Shown piece after piece: positions 25,889 through 35,531 of a stretch of 64,000 nucleotides of DNA (positions are counted from its first letter, which is position 1; each line of letters begins with the position of its first letter). The notes beneath the pieces were generated by a model. The model was given only the letters and a program-made list of their open reading frames with translations, had not been told where the DNA came from and made no database searches. The position numbers and the translations under genes are program-made. The DNA comes from Alphaproteobacteria bacterium (GTDB lineage Bacteria > Pseudomonadota > Alphaproteobacteria > UBA8366): contig WHUA01000010.1 in assembly GCA_009377445.1 (NCBI GenBank), positions 1-64,000 on the forward strand, written 5' to 3'.

Positions 25889-26345
25889 TGAAAGAAGACC
25901 TCTTGGTTATGAAGTGCACACATTCTCATGTTCATGGCCGTCCCCGGCGCAAATCCTGCTTCGCCTATGTCGAACGCTTTGTCGAAACGAGCGGAGCCGT
26001 GGGCGCGATCGTGGTTGCCCAGACCGGCGCCGGCTTTCTTGCGACATCAGGCGTTAGCAGGACGCTCGCGCTCGAAAGCGACGAGCCGTAGATTGCACCC
26101 ATTTTCCGCCTCCCTGAAAATACACTGCAGCCGCCCTGGCGAACCGACGTCCCGGTCCAAAGCGGAAGCAGCATCTTTTGTGCGTGGGACCGCTCATGCC
26201 GTTCGGTCCCGTGCATCGTCCTCACCTATGGCCGATTACGCGCGCAGGGAATATCGGATGGATGCCCGGCGCGGCGACACAACATAGGTCCCAAAGTGGT
26301 AATAACGTAAAGCCTGCGGGCGGTCCAGCCGCCCACCGAACGGAC
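25889..26345. other. Intergenic region upstream of the Tct permease
   Basis: I see no supportable gene here. Short frames on both strands (up to about 110 codons) lack recognisable features. The stretch presumably holds the tctAB promoter on the minus strand and the downstream region of the small protein gene ending at 26346. Confidence 0.4.
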
Positions 26346-26741
26346 TTAGGACGGCGGCGCCTGGGGCTGATAGGACATGTGGGCCGGCAACGCCGCCGCC
26401 GCCACTGCCAGCCGGGACTCCGCGACGCCGCGCGCGGCTGCGGGCAGCCGGCCGCCGGCCGCACTCAGGCCGAAGCTCGAAATTCCATCCGTTGCGCTGT
26501 GGAGATAAAGCTCCCAGCCTACGAAATCGACCATCTCCGTCGACCACCGGATCGCCATGGCTTCCGACGCCCCGCCGCCGGCGTCGAGCGTCTGCGCGTG
26601 CGTGTCGACCAGGGCCGGCGGATACGGATAGGCGGATGGCGTGGCCGACGCCAGGATCAGCGCGGCCAGAAGCAATGGGAAGCCGGCGCCGACAAGCGCC
26701 GCCTCAAACCAATTCCTTGGCTTCCCACTCAATCTAAGCAT
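26346..26741 (-). CDS. Small single-helix membrane protein, paralogue of the one at 23428-23808
   Basis: This 131-residue protein has a helix at about 13-33 (FEAALVGAGFPLLLAALIL), a polar middle and the C-terminus MSYQPQAPPS. It shares the start (CGA ATG CTT in DNA), the SGK/TGK motif, the PLL core, a central Trp and the PQAPPS ending with the other small protein. The gene follows the nine-repeat cysteine protein by 153 bases on the same strand. The function is unknown; a periplasm-facing anchored peptide is the most one can say. Confidence 0.55.
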   Translation of the reverse strand: MLRLSGKPRNWFEAALVGAGFPLLLAALILASATPSAYPYPPALVDTHAQTLDAGGGASEAMAIRWSTEMVDFVGWELYLHSATDGISSFGLSAAGGRLPAAARGVAESRLAVAAAALPAHMSYQPQAPPS

Positions 26742-26894
26742 TCGCCAGCCGCTCTTCGGCATGTTCTGGGAGTCACGGGTACAGCGCCCGCCGGAGGAGT
26801 AACGCCGCGTCCGCCGCGGGTCTTGACCGGCACTCTACAACTGAAGGACTTCGAACCGCAAATGAAGAAAGCGCGCGGACCCGGCGAGCCTGCA

Positions 26895-27896
26895 TCAGGG
26901 GATGCCGACCGGCCGAATGCACTGCTCCCCATCTCTTCGATAGGGCTCGTTGCAGCGCCAATCGTTCCCCAGGTATCCGACATGGGCGTTCGCCGGCACT
27001 GCGAGCTTCACGCAGGACGCGCCTTGCTTGCCGTAGCCGCGGAGGCATTTCCAGCGATCTCCCGACGCCGTCAGGAAGCCGTTGCGCGGAACGACGATCT
27101 TTTCGCAGGCATCGCCTTCTTCCTGGAAGCCGCGATTGCATTTCCAGCCGGGCGAATAGCTCGTGTAAGTGGGATAGGCGTTTGCCGGCACCTTCACGGC
27201 GACGCATTTGTCATCGGATTGCTGGTAGCCGGGCTCGCAGTCCCAGCCGTGGCCGTAAGGCTGATCCACCAGGTAGGCATGCAGCGGCAGCTTCACCGCG
27301 ACGCATTTCTCGCCCACCCTGCGGAAGCCGCGATCGCAGTTCCAGCTCGCGCCCGAGGTGTCCAGGTAGCCGCTCTCCGGGACGGTGACGGGCGCGCAGC
27401 GCTCGCCTTCCTTGCGATACCCTCTCGTGCATCGCCAGCTCGTCCCCGACGCTTCGAGAAAGGCATTCGCCGGCACGGTCACCGCCACGCAGCCGCCGTC
27501 TTTCTCGCGATAGCCCCGCTCGCACGTCCAGCCGTTCCCGTAAGCCTTCTCCGTCAGATAGGCATGCGCAGGCACGTTGATGTGAGCGCAGCTATCGCTG
27601 CGTTCCCGATAGCCCCGCTTGCATTCCCAGCCGTCGCCGGACGGATCGAGATAGGCATTCGCCGGAACTTTCACGGCGACGCACCGCCCGCTTGCCGCGC
27701 GATAGCCGCGGTTGCAGTTCCATCCGTTCCCATACGGCGCGGCGTGCGCGTTGTCGGGTATCGCGGCCGAGCCGACCTGGGCGTTGGCCGTGCCCATCGC
27801 GCCGGGCAGGAGCCCGCCGAGCAAGCCTAGACCGATCAGCAGGGCGAACCTCGCTCGCCCCGGCTCTGCCGGAAAATGTCTCGCTTGGTCTCTCAT
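26895..27896 (-). CDS. Secreted protein of nine two-cysteine repeats
   Basis: This 333-residue protein has a signal peptide (about 17-40, ending TANAQ). It is followed by nine repeats of 31-34 residues with the pattern W-x-C-x-x-G-[YF]-x6-C-x4-VPANAYL. Each repeat has exactly two cysteines, so nine disulphides are likely. The ninth unit is truncated after its cysteine pair. The pattern resembles short EGF-like or lectin-type modules, but I recognise no named family. AAGGAG precedes the ATG. It is transcribed away from the hybrid histidine kinase gene 205 bases upstream. Confidence 0.8.
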   Translation of the reverse strand: MRDQARHFPAEPGRARFALLIGLGLLGGLLPGAMGTANAQVGSAAIPDNAHAAPYGNGWNCNRGYRAASGRCVAVKVPANAYLDPSGDGWECKRGYRERSDSCAHINVPAHAYLTEKAYGNGWTCERGYREKDGGCVAVTVPANAFLEASGTSWRCTRGYRKEGERCAPVTVPESGYLDTSGASWNCDRGFRRVGEKCVAVKLPLHAYLVDQPYGHGWDCEPGYQQSDDKCVAVKVPANAYPTYTSYSPGWKCNRGFQEEGDACEKIVVPRNGFLTASGDRWKCLRGYGKQGASCVKLAVPANAHVGYLGNDWRCNEPYRRDGEQCIRPVGIP

Positions 27897-28101
27897 GGGT
27901 TGCTCCTTGTCTCACGAGTCTTGCCCGCCTTCTCCCGGGCCGAGTATAGCCGCCACCGCCATGCGGGATACCCCCAAATCGCGAATTGCGCCCGGCCGGC
28001 ACCGGCCCGCCATAGTCCTGCCCCAACGGGCGCTTAAAGTTGCTCATGGAACCGGCAACAGTTCTTGTTGTTTGTCATCCGGTATCAGGGAGATTATCGA
28101 G

Positions 28102-30441
28102 GTGAGTATCCGCGACAGATTGAAACGGGATATCTCGCTTCGCGCCGTTCTTCTCGCGCTCGTGGCAATTGGTGCGGTTCCGCCCCTGATCTTCAGCGGA
28201 ATCCTGCTCCAGCGCTATGCGATCAGCGAACGGAGCCGCGATACGATACAACTCGAAGAGAGCGCCAAGGCGGTGGCGCGGGCCATCGATTCGGAGTTCG
28301 CCGCGGTCGCCTCCGTGCTCGCGACGCTCGCCAGCCTGCCTGCTCTCAATGCAAGCGATCTCGGCCTCTTCGAATACCGTTTGCGCACGGTAGCGGAGAA
28401 GACTGCCCGGCAATTCGAGCTCGCCGACGCCAGCGGACGGATTCTGATCGACACGGCGGTACCCCGGGGAGGCGGCGCGTCCAAGCTGATGGTCGACGGA
28501 GTGGTGCCGGCGGTCGACACGCGCCGGCCATACATAACCAGCGTCCAGCGCGATTCAGACAGCGGCAATCTTTATGCCCGCGTCATCATCCCCGTGACGG
28601 CCGCCGGCAACGTCACCTGGACGCTGCACGCCATCGTCGAGCCGGCCGATTTCGCCCGCGTCCTGGCTCAGCCGGGCGTGCCGAAGGATTGGATCGTCTC
28701 GATCGTCGATCAGAACGGCACGCAGTTCGTCCGGTCCCACAGGAACGATCAGTTCTCCGGACGCCCGCTCGTGCCCGAACTGGCCGAGCCCGTGAAAGCT
28801 GGGCGCAACGGAACGCTGCGCACGGTCACCCTCGAGGGAATTCCCGCGCTGGCGACGGTGGCCGACGCCCCGTTGAGCGCCTGGGCCGTCGCCATCGAGC
28901 TGCCCGAGGAAACGCTGCAGCAGCCGCTGCGCGAGCAGCTCAATTACCTGGTGCTGCTGGGCGCCACGCTCGTTTCTATTGCCTTGCTGCTGGGTTTTCT
29001 CGCCGCGCGGTACCTCGTCGGCTCGATGCGGCGGCTGGGGATGCTGGCGCATGCCGTCGGATCCGGCAACGTGGTCGATCCGCCGGCGTCGGCGGTGAGC
29101 GAGGTCCGGCAACTCGGCGGCGCGCTGTCCGAGGTCTCGCACAAGCTGCACGACCGTTCGCAGGAGTTGGCGCAACTGAACGCCACGTTGGAGCAGCAGG
29201 TGAGCCGGCGGACAGCCGAGCTCTCGGACGCCAACGCGAAGCTCGTGGCCGAGATGGCCCGCCGCCAAGAAAGCGAGGCGCAGCTTCGCCACATGCAGAG
29301 GCTGGAAGCGATCGGTCAGTTGACCGGCGGCATCGCCCACGACTTCAACAATATGCTGGCGGTGATCATAAGCAGCCTGAATCTCGTGCAACGCCGCCTG
29401 GCGCGCGGCAATCACGAAATCGGCGAATTCATCGACAGCGCGATGCAAGGGGCCGACCGCGCGGCCAACCTGACCAAGCGGCTGCTCGCCTTCTCGCGCC
29501 AGCAGGCCTTGTCGCCCGAGCCGATCGAAGCCAATCGCCTGCTGGTCGGAATGGAAGATATCCTGCGCCGCAGCCTGCCCGAGAACATCGCCGTCGAGAC
29601 GGTCCTCTCTGGCGGTCTCTGGCGCACCTATGCCGACGTGCACGCGCTGGAGAATGTGCTGATAAACCTTGCCGTGAACGCGCGCGACGCCATGCCCGGC
29701 GGCGGCAAGCTGACGATCGAGACCGCTAATGCCGATCTGGATGCTTCCCAGGATGCTTCCCAGGCGATTGCGGCCGACGAGGTGGCGCCGGGGCAATATG
29801 TCCTCATCACGGTCACCGACAACGGCCAGGGAATGCCGCCGGACGTCGTCGACCGGGCCTTCGACCCGTTCTTCACGACCAAGCCGACCGGGCAGGGCAC
29901 CGGCCTGGGCCTGAGCCAGGTCTACGGCTTCATCAAGCAATCGAAGGGCTACGTCAGGATCGTCAGCGGGCCCGGCAGCGGCACCGCCGTCAGGCTGTAC
30001 CTGCCCCGCTATCTGGGCAAATCGGATGCGGCCGGCGACGCGGACCCGGCGGCCGCCGCCACACCTGTTCCGGGCGCCAGGGACACGATCATGGTGGTCG
30101 AGGACGACGCCGCGGTGCGCCGTCTGGCGGTGCAGATGATCCAGGAATTGAACTACACCGCCATCGAAGCCGACAGCGGCCAGAGCGCGCTGAAGGTCCT
30201 CGCCAAGTCGGACGATATCAAGCTGGTGATCACCGACGTCGTCATGCCCGGCATGAACGGCCGCGCCCTGGCGGACGAGATCGCCCGGCGCTGGCCGCAC
30301 CTGAAGGTGATCTTCACGACCGGCTACACGCGGGACGCCATCGTCCACGACGGCGTGCTGGACCCCGGCGTGCAGGTCATCGCGAAGCCCTTCACGCTCG
30401 AAGCCCTTTCGGCGAAGATCGCGGCGGTCCTGCAGGACTAG
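28102..30441 (+). CDS. Hybrid sensor histidine kinase with C-terminal receiver
   Basis: This 779-residue kinase has a first membrane helix at about 17-38, a periplasmic Cache-like sensor at about 40-275, a second helix at about 281-305, then a coiled coil at about 350-410. The dimerisation/H-box is IAHDFNN with His413, the ATPase follows ([10 protein letters not shown], [14 protein letters not shown]), and a receiver domain has Asp712 in [12 protein letters not shown]. The HDFNN box type is common in kinases that transfer to their own receiver. The start is GTG at 28102-28104, with GGGAGA upstream. No separate response regulator lies beside it. Confidence 0.88.
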   Translation: MSIRDRLKRDISLRAVLLALVAIGAVPPLIFSGILLQRYAISERSRDTIQLEESAKAVARAIDSEFAAVASVLATLASLPALNASDLGLFEYRLRTVAEKTARQFELADASGRILIDTAVPRGGGASKLMVDGVVPAVDTRRPYITSVQRDSDSGNLYARVIIPVTAAGNVTWTLHAIVEPADFARVLAQPGVPKDWIVSIVDQNGTQFVRSHRNDQFSGRPLVPELAEPVKAGRNGTLRTVTLEGIPALATVADAPLSAWAVAIELPEETLQQPLREQLNYLVLLGATLVSIALLLGFLAARYLVGSMRRLGMLAHAVGSGNVVDPPASAVSEVRQLGGALSEVSHKLHDRSQELAQLNATLEQQVSRRTAELSDANAKLVAEMARRQESEAQLRHMQRLEAIGQLTGGIAHDFNNMLAVIISSLNLVQRRLARGNHEIGEFIDSAMQGADRAANLTKRLLAFSRQQALSPEPIEANRLLVGMEDILRRSLPENIAVETVLSGGLWRTYADVHALENVLINLAVNARDAMPGGGKLTIETANADLDASQDASQAIAADEVAPGQYVLITVTDNGQGMPPDVVDRAFDPFFTTKPTGQGTGLGLSQVYGFIKQSKGYVRIVSGPGSGTAVRLYLPRYLGKSDAAGDADPAAAATPVPGARDTIMVVEDDAAVRRLAVQMIQELNYTAIEADSGQSALKVLAKSDDIKLVITDVVMPGMNGRALADEIARRWPHLKVIFTTGYTRDAIVHDGVLDPGVQVIAKPFTLEALSAKIAAVLQD

Positions 30442-30523
30442 CCACGGTTCAATTCCGCGAGAGACTCTCGCCCGGCCGGAAAATCGGATTAAATTGCAGG
30501 GAACGCCTGCAATGGAGGATTTC

Positions 30524-31138
30524 ATGTCCGGCTCGCTCCGCATCGACCCCTTCAGCTTTCCCGACCCCGAGGCCGACCTTCCCGGCGACGGAAAGGAGAC
30601 GGACACCGCGGTGATCGCCGGCGGCTGCTTCTGGTGCACCGAGGCGGTGTACAAAGAAGTCGACGGCATCCTCGGCCTTCGCTCGGGCTATACCGGCGGC
30701 GCGGCGGAGACCGCCGACTACCGCACCGTCTGCAGCGGCACGACCGGCCACGCGGAAGCGATCGAGATCACCTACGATCCGCGGCGCGTCAGCTACGGCA
30801 AGATCCTCAAGCTGTTCTTCTCGATCGCCCACGACCCGACGCAGCTCAACCGGCAGGGCAACGACCATGGGACGCAATACCGCTCCGCCATCTTCTACAA
30901 GAACGCGGCCGAGAAATCCGTCGCCGAGGCCTACATAGCCCAGATCGAGCGCGACAAGCTGTTCGGCGCCCCGATCGCGACCACGCTCGAGCCGCTGACC
31001 GCGTTCTACGAGGCGGAGGACTACCATCAGGACTACGCCGCGCGGAATCCAAGTCAGCCCTACATCGTCCACATCTCCCAGCCGAAGGTGAAGAAGCTGC
31101 GCGAGAACTTCGACGGCATGCTGAAGAAGCCCGGCTGA
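30524..31138 (+). CDS. msrA: Peptide-methionine (S)-S-oxide reductase MsrA
   Basis: This 204-residue enzyme repairs oxidised methionine. GGCFWC places the catalytic cysteine at residue 35, and GHAEAIEITYDP and EDYHQDY are standard MsrA segments. The sequence IVHISQPKVKKLRENF near the end matches the family and carries no resolving cysteine, so recycling would use another route. The ATG at 30524-30526 is chosen because GGAGG is five bases upstream; two earlier in-frame ATGs exist. Confidence 0.95.
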   Translation: MSGSLRIDPFSFPDPEADLPGDGKETDTAVIAGGCFWCTEAVYKEVDGILGLRSGYTGGAAETADYRTVCSGTTGHAEAIEITYDPRRVSYGKILKLFFSIAHDPTQLNRQGNDHGTQYRSAIFYKNAAEKSVAEAYIAQIERDKLFGAPIATTLEPLTAFYEAEDYHQDYAARNPSQPYIVHISQPKVKKLRENFDGMLKKPG

Positions 31139-31186
31139 CGCGGCTCAGGACGAGTCCAATTCGCTTATTCTAGGACCAGACCTCTC

Positions 31187-31264
31187 CCTCATGCTGAGCC
31201 TGTCGAAGCATGAGAGCGCCCAGACGCCGGCGCGTACTCATCCTTCGACAGGCTCAGGATGAGG
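31187..31264. repeat. Paired REP-like palindromes (family A, copy 4)
   Basis: Two hairpins (CCTCATGCTGAGCC...GCATGAG and CTCATCCTTCG...AGGATGAGG) lie in opposite orientation between the convergent msrA and dienelactone hydrolase genes. Confidence 0.85.
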
Positions 31265-31292
31265 GCGATGTATTGCGCAACCCGGCACGCGC

Positions 31293-32012
31293 CTACCGCA
31301 GATGCCTGCCGAAGAATCCGAACAGCTTCTTCCAGGCGTCGTCCGAAGCCTCGCGGCGGTAGCGGTCCGGGTTGGTATAGTCCTGGAAACCGTGGCCGGC
31401 GCCGTCGTAGCGGTGGAACTCGTGCGGCACGCCGGCCCGGGTGAGCGCCGCGTCGAGCTCGTCCACATCCGCCGGCGACGGGTTCTGGTCCTCGTTGCCG
31501 AACAGCCCCATCACCGGGCAGCGGATGCGGTCCGCAAGACCGATCAGCGGCACGCTCCCCTCGCCCATGCCGGTCTTGATGCGCCCGCCGTAGAGCATGA
31601 CCGCGGCCTTGAACTTAGGGATATGACAGGCGCCGAGCCAGCAGAGGCGCCCGCCCCAGCAGTGCCCGAGAACGCCGATGCGATCTTCGTCGACCTTGTC
31701 GAGGCCCGCCAGGAGCTTGTACGCGGCGGCGAAGTCGGCGGCCGCGCGGTCGTCGCGGAACCCCTTGCGCTTGATCTCGATGTCCGCTTCCTTCGGCCAC
31801 CAATGGAAGAAATGCGGCATGGCGACGGCATAGCCTTCCCGCGCGAGCCGCTCGCCGGCGTCGATCTGGAATGGGTCGCCTTCGAGCCCCGCATGCGCGA
31901 CCGGGATATGCTGCGCCACCACGAGACCGGGAAACGGCCCCTTGCCCTGCGGCTCGAAGACGAGCACGTCCATCGGGCTTCCCTGCACTTCGACGATGCG
32001 TTTCGTGTACAA
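31293..32012 (-). CDS. Dienelactone hydrolase family protein
   Basis: This 239-residue alpha/beta hydrolase has the DLH nucleophile motif GHCWGG (Cys118), an acid region NEDQNPSPADVDELD and the His in GAGHGFQDY. It may open dienelactones from chlorocatechol-type degradation or act on another ester. The reading frame extends to an ATG at 32049-32051. I prefer TTG at 32010-32012, because GGAGAGG lies just before it and YTKRIVEV begins the conserved part. Confidence 0.82.
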   Translation of the reverse strand: MYTKRIVEVQGSPMDVLVFEPQGKGPFPGLVVAQHIPVAHAGLEGDPFQIDAGERLAREGYAVAMPHFFHWWPKEADIEIKRKGFRDDRAAADFAAAYKLLAGLDKVDEDRIGVLGHCWGGRLCWLGACHIPKFKAAVMLYGGRIKTGMGEGSVPLIGLADRIRCPVMGLFGNEDQNPSPADVDELDAALTRAGVPHEFHRYDGAGHGFQDYTNPDRYRREASDDAWKKLFGFFGRHLR

Positions 32013-32109
32013 GCGCCTCTCCTCCCATGCTGCCGGCGTGAACCTTAACATCGGTCCGGCGGCCTTAGAAGCAGAGTTACCGGCGAAAACGAGCGGCGAA
32101 TCTCTCAGG

Positions 32110-33516
32110 TCACTCCACGCCGACGAGCCGGTCGATCATGTTCTGAATGTTCGTCACGTCGTCCAGGTTCCACAGCATGCGCTCGGCCTCTTCGGCGCGG
32201 AGGACGCCCAGCACGGGATCGGCGAGGCTGTGGAACTTCGCCGTAAGCGCGTCGTCGTTCACCGGGTTGGCGGCGCCGCCGTAGGGCTCGTCGACGCGGC
32301 GCTCGTGAACCGACCCGTCGCGCATATGCACCGCGACTTTGGCCGGGCGCTGCTTCGGATAGGCCGCCTCGCATTCCGCGTCCGCGAACACGCGCACCTT
32401 CGGCACATGCCGCAGCACCGCCTTGTCCGCCCGCGCGGCGGCGTCGAAATGGTCGAGGTTGACGGCCCGCCGCTCCAGCGCAGTGGCGAGCGCGAAGGGA
32501 TAGCTCATCTGCGCCGACAGCATGTCGTCGTATTTCGCCTGGCCGTGACCGGCGGCGATCTCGTAGGAGCCGACCTCGATGCGCTCGACCTTGTCCGCCT
32601 TGATCTTTTCCGTCGCCAGTATATCGAGCACGGCGTCGATGCCCGGATGCAGGTGGCGGCAGGCGGCGTGCGGCTTGATGTAGCAGCGCGACATGACGAG
32701 GTCGCCGTCGAGCAGTCCCGCCGTGACGACGGACGCATCGACGTCGCTCGAGAACGTCTCGAAGAATCCTTCCGCGATCTCCAGCACGCCGGACGGTCCC
32801 GTCAGCCCGTTCTTCGCCGCGAAGGCGCACTGCACGCCCTCGCGGGCGGCGTGCCCGGGATGGGTGCGCTTCACCTCGCCGCCGCCCTTCAGGAAGGCGA
32901 ATATCCCGCCGGCGCTGCTTGCGGCCAAGCCCAGCGCGTGCGCCATCCGCTCTTCGTCGAGATCGAGCAGCGAGCCGATCGCCAGCGCAGCCCCCATCAC
33001 GCCCGCGACCGGCGTGTTGTGGAAACCCTTGTAGCGCGATGCCGGGTGCATCGCCGCGGCGAGCCGGCACACCGCCTCGTAGCCGACCACCGTCGCCGTC
33101 ATCCACTGCTTGCCGTCGTACCGGCCGGTCGACGCAGCGGCGAACAACGCCGGAATGACGACGGCGCCGGGATGGACGGACCCCGGCCGGTAGCCGTCGT
33201 CCAGCTCCAGCCCATGCGCCGCCGTGCCCCCGATATAGGCGGCGGACAGCGGACCGAAACGGGGCACGAGTCCCGCCACCGCCGCCGTTCCCTTGGTGCC
33301 GAGCTCCAGCAGCGTCTGTTCGACGATCCGTGTGGCGCGCTGACGCGAGCCGGCAAGAATGGCGCCGACGGTGTCGAGGCAGTGGCGGCGTGCCGCGTGG
33401 CGCGCAGCTTCCGGAATGTCCTCGTAACGAAGCCCGCTGGCGAACCGCACCAGCGCCTCCGTCGCGCCCATTTCCGCTACCGATCCCGCCGTCGTCCGTT
33501 CAACCGCCGCCTGCAT
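32110..33516 (-). CDS. MmgE/PrpD family protein (first of three)
   Basis: This 468-residue all-helical-plus-lid protein belongs to the 2-methylcitrate dehydratase/cis-aconitate decarboxylase superfamily. Family segments are HCLDTVGAILAGSRQRATR, YIGGTAAHGLELDDGY and a GFHNTPVAGVMGAALA-type loop. Substrate specificity cannot be read off. GGAGGG lies six bases before the ATG. It is divergent from the gamma-glutamyltranspeptidase-like gene. Confidence 0.85.
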   Translation of the reverse strand: MQAAVERTTAGSVAEMGATEALVRFASGLRYEDIPEAARHAARRHCLDTVGAILAGSRQRATRIVEQTLLELGTKGTAAVAGLVPRFGPLSAAYIGGTAAHGLELDDGYRPGSVHPGAVVIPALFAAASTGRYDGKQWMTATVVGYEAVCRLAAAMHPASRYKGFHNTPVAGVMGAALAIGSLLDLDEERMAHALGLAASSAGGIFAFLKGGGEVKRTHPGHAAREGVQCAFAAKNGLTGPSGVLEIAEGFFETFSSDVDASVVTAGLLDGDLVMSRCYIKPHAACRHLHPGIDAVLDILATEKIKADKVERIEVGSYEIAAGHGQAKYDDMLSAQMSYPFALATALERRAVNLDHFDAAARADKAVLRHVPKVRVFADAECEAAYPKQRPAKVAVHMRDGSVHERRVDEPYGGAANPVNDDALTAKFHSLADPVLGVLRAEEAERMLWNLDDVTNIQNMIDRLVGVE

Positions 33517-33615
33517 TTCAGCCCTCCGGTTTCGTCATCGCAAACGCGTGAATTAAGACCGGACAGCATCTACTGCGGTGGCGATCGTGTCAAAACGCGA
33601 GGAGGCTTGCCAGCC

Positions 33616-35232
33616 ATGCGGAATGGCGGGAATACTTCTCCCATGACCAACCCGATCTTCCCCAACACCCAGTTCCATCAGAACTGGGTGATCCGCAAAC
33701 CCGTTGCATCCGGCGGAAACGGCGTCGTCGCCTGCCAGCACCGCGCGGCCGCCGAAGTCGGCGCGGAGGTACTGCGCGCGGGCGGCAATGCGGTGGACGC
33801 CGCCATTGCCGTTTCCTTCGCCATCGCCGCCGTCGAGCCCTGGATGAGCGGCATCGGCGGCGGCGGTTACGTGCAGGTGGCGCTGGCGAAGGAAGGAAAG
33901 TTCCGCTGCGTCAACATGGGCATGGTCGCGCCGAAAGGGCTCCGGGTCGAGGACTACCCGCTGGATGCCGCGGGCGGCAGCAGCGGCGACCTGTTCGCCT
34001 GGCCGAACGTGGTCGATAACCGCAACATCGTCGGCTATCACGCGATCGCAGTTCCCGGCCTCGTCGCCGGCATGGCGTTCGCGCACCAGCGCTACGGCAG
34101 CATGCCGTGGGCCGAGCTGCTCGCGCCGGCCATCGCGCTCGCCAAGCGCGGCCTTCCCGTCACCTGGTACATGTCGCTGCGCACGCTCGGCGCGGCGAAG
34201 GAGCTGCGCAACTTCCTCGCCAGCCGCGACACCTACCTGCCGGGCGGGCTGCCGCCGACGGCGGACCAGGGCAAGCCGATCCCGCATCTCTCGCTCGGCA
34301 AGCTGCCGGACACCCTCGGCCGGCTGGCCGAGGCCGGTGCGGACGACTTCTACAAGGGCGACATCGCGCAGCAGATCCTGCGCGACGCGAAGGCGGGCGG
34401 CAGCCGGCTGTCGGCGGAGGATTTCGCGGACTATGCCGCGAGCGAGGCGCAGCCGATCGAGCGCGCCTTCGGCAAGGGCAAGCTGCACGCGGCGCCCGGC
34501 CTCACCGCCGGCCCGACGCTGCTGCGCGCGATCGAGCTGTCCGAAGGCAAGGCCGCGGGCCGGGGCGCGCCGGATGCGGCGGTCTTCGCCGCCTGGGCGG
34601 CGGCGCTGGCCAAGGCCTACGAGGAACGCTTCCGCACGATGGGCGACAGCAACGACAGCGCCGACCCCGGCTGCACCACCAACTTCACCGTCGCGGACAA
34701 GGACGGCAACATGGTCTGCGTCACGCAGACGCTGCTGTCCGTCTTCGGCAGCAAGGTGGTGTTCCCCGGCACCGGCATCCTGATGAACAACGGCATCATG
34801 TGGTTCGATCCGCGGCCGGGCGGCCCGAACGCGCTCGCGCCGGGCAAGCGGCCGCTGTCCAACATGTGCCCGGTCATCGTCTCGCGCGACGGCAAGCCCT
34901 GGTTCGCGATCGGCGGCTCGGGCGGCCGGCGGATCATGCCGGCGGTCTTCCAGGTCGCCTCGATGGTCGCGGTGCGGGGCATGGGCCTGGAGGAGGCCTG
35001 CTCGCATCCGCGCATCGACGTCAGCGGCGAAGGGCGCTGCACCGTCGATCCGATGCTGGACCCGTCGGTGGTCAAGGCGATCGAGCCGCAGATGCCCGTG
35101 GTCTTCGGCGAGAATACGGTCTACCCGCACCACTACGCCTGCCCCAACGTCGCGCTGCGCGATCCGGACAGCGGCCTGTTCCAGGGCATGGCCCACATCA
35201 TGACCCCGCCCTCCGGCGCGGTCGCGGTTTAG
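33616..35232 (+). CDS. Gamma-glutamyltransferase family protein
   Basis: This 538-residue Ntn-hydrolase has the GGT large-subunit features EVLRAGGNAVDAAIAVSFA and EPWMSGIGGGG, and the small-subunit start with the nucleophile Thr354 (CTTNFTVADKDGN). Where most GGTs have TTH, this has TTN. The late GGSGGRRIMPAVFQV matches the GSPGG-type oxyanion loop. No signal peptide is apparent, so a cytoplasmic role is possible. The start is the ATG at 33616-33618, ten bases after AGGAGG; the ATG at 33643 is an alternative. Confidence 0.85.
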   Translation: MRNGGNTSPMTNPIFPNTQFHQNWVIRKPVASGGNGVVACQHRAAAEVGAEVLRAGGNAVDAAIAVSFAIAAVEPWMSGIGGGGYVQVALAKEGKFRCVNMGMVAPKGLRVEDYPLDAAGGSSGDLFAWPNVVDNRNIVGYHAIAVPGLVAGMAFAHQRYGSMPWAELLAPAIALAKRGLPVTWYMSLRTLGAAKELRNFLASRDTYLPGGLPPTADQGKPIPHLSLGKLPDTLGRLAEAGADDFYKGDIAQQILRDAKAGGSRLSAEDFADYAASEAQPIERAFGKGKLHAAPGLTAGPTLLRAIELSEGKAAGRGAPDAAVFAAWAAALAKAYEERFRTMGDSNDSADPGCTTNFTVADKDGNMVCVTQTLLSVFGSKVVFPGTGILMNNGIMWFDPRPGGPNALAPGKRPLSNMCPVIVSRDGKPWFAIGGSGGRRIMPAVFQVASMVAVRGMGLEEACSHPRIDVSGEGRCTVDPMLDPSVVKAIEPQMPVVFGENTVYPHHYACPNVALRDPDSGLFQGMAHIMTPPSGAVAV

Positions 35233-35244
35233 GGCGCGTGCGCA

Positions 35245-35464
35245 TGGACTCGCGGAACAAGTCCGCGAGTGACGATTGTCTTTTTATATCAAGTAAATGT
35301 CGGACTGGCGGACCGTCTGGCGTCTGCAGCAACCGACCGTCCCAGGACGCGAAATCGATGCGACGCCGACACCCGTCCGTGGATTGCCGCAACAAGTGCG
35401 GCAATGACGATACGTGTTTGGTTATAAATGAAATCGTCACTCGCGGACTTGTTCCGCGAGTCCA
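35245..35464. repeat. Family B covarying hairpins, locus 2 (three hairpins)
   Basis: Arms are ACTCGCGGA/TCCGCGAGT (35248-35256, 35262-35270), ATTGCCGCA/TGCGGCAAT (35383-35391, 35397-35405), and ACTCGCGGA/TCCGCGAGT again in reverse setting (35439-35447, 35453-35461). Flanks are TGG...GACGAT, TGG...GACGAT and CGTC...CCA. The whole block lies between convergent genes. Confidence 0.85.
35307..35423 (-). repeat. Dispersed ~116-bp repeat, copy 2
   Basis: The reverse complement matches 9279-9394 nearly throughout, including the ATTGCCGCA hairpin and the GGACGGGTG and TTTCGCGT blocks. It lies inside the family B hairpin cluster. Confidence 0.8.
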
Positions 35465-35531
35465 TGCGCGCCGATCCGGCAATCCACGGGCTGCTCCTTG
35501 AACGGGCATGAAATAAGTTCGCGTGCGCCGC

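Noticed and set aside
25761..26287. Short frames on both strands upstream of the Tct permease, considered as a TctC remnant
   Set aside because: No Bug/TctC family motif or signal peptide is visible in any frame.
31942..33615. Plus-strand upstream extension of the gamma-glutamyltranspeptidase gene
   Set aside because: It is antisense to the dienelactone hydrolase start and MmgE/PrpD genes; a good ribosome-binding site and family similarity begin at 33616.
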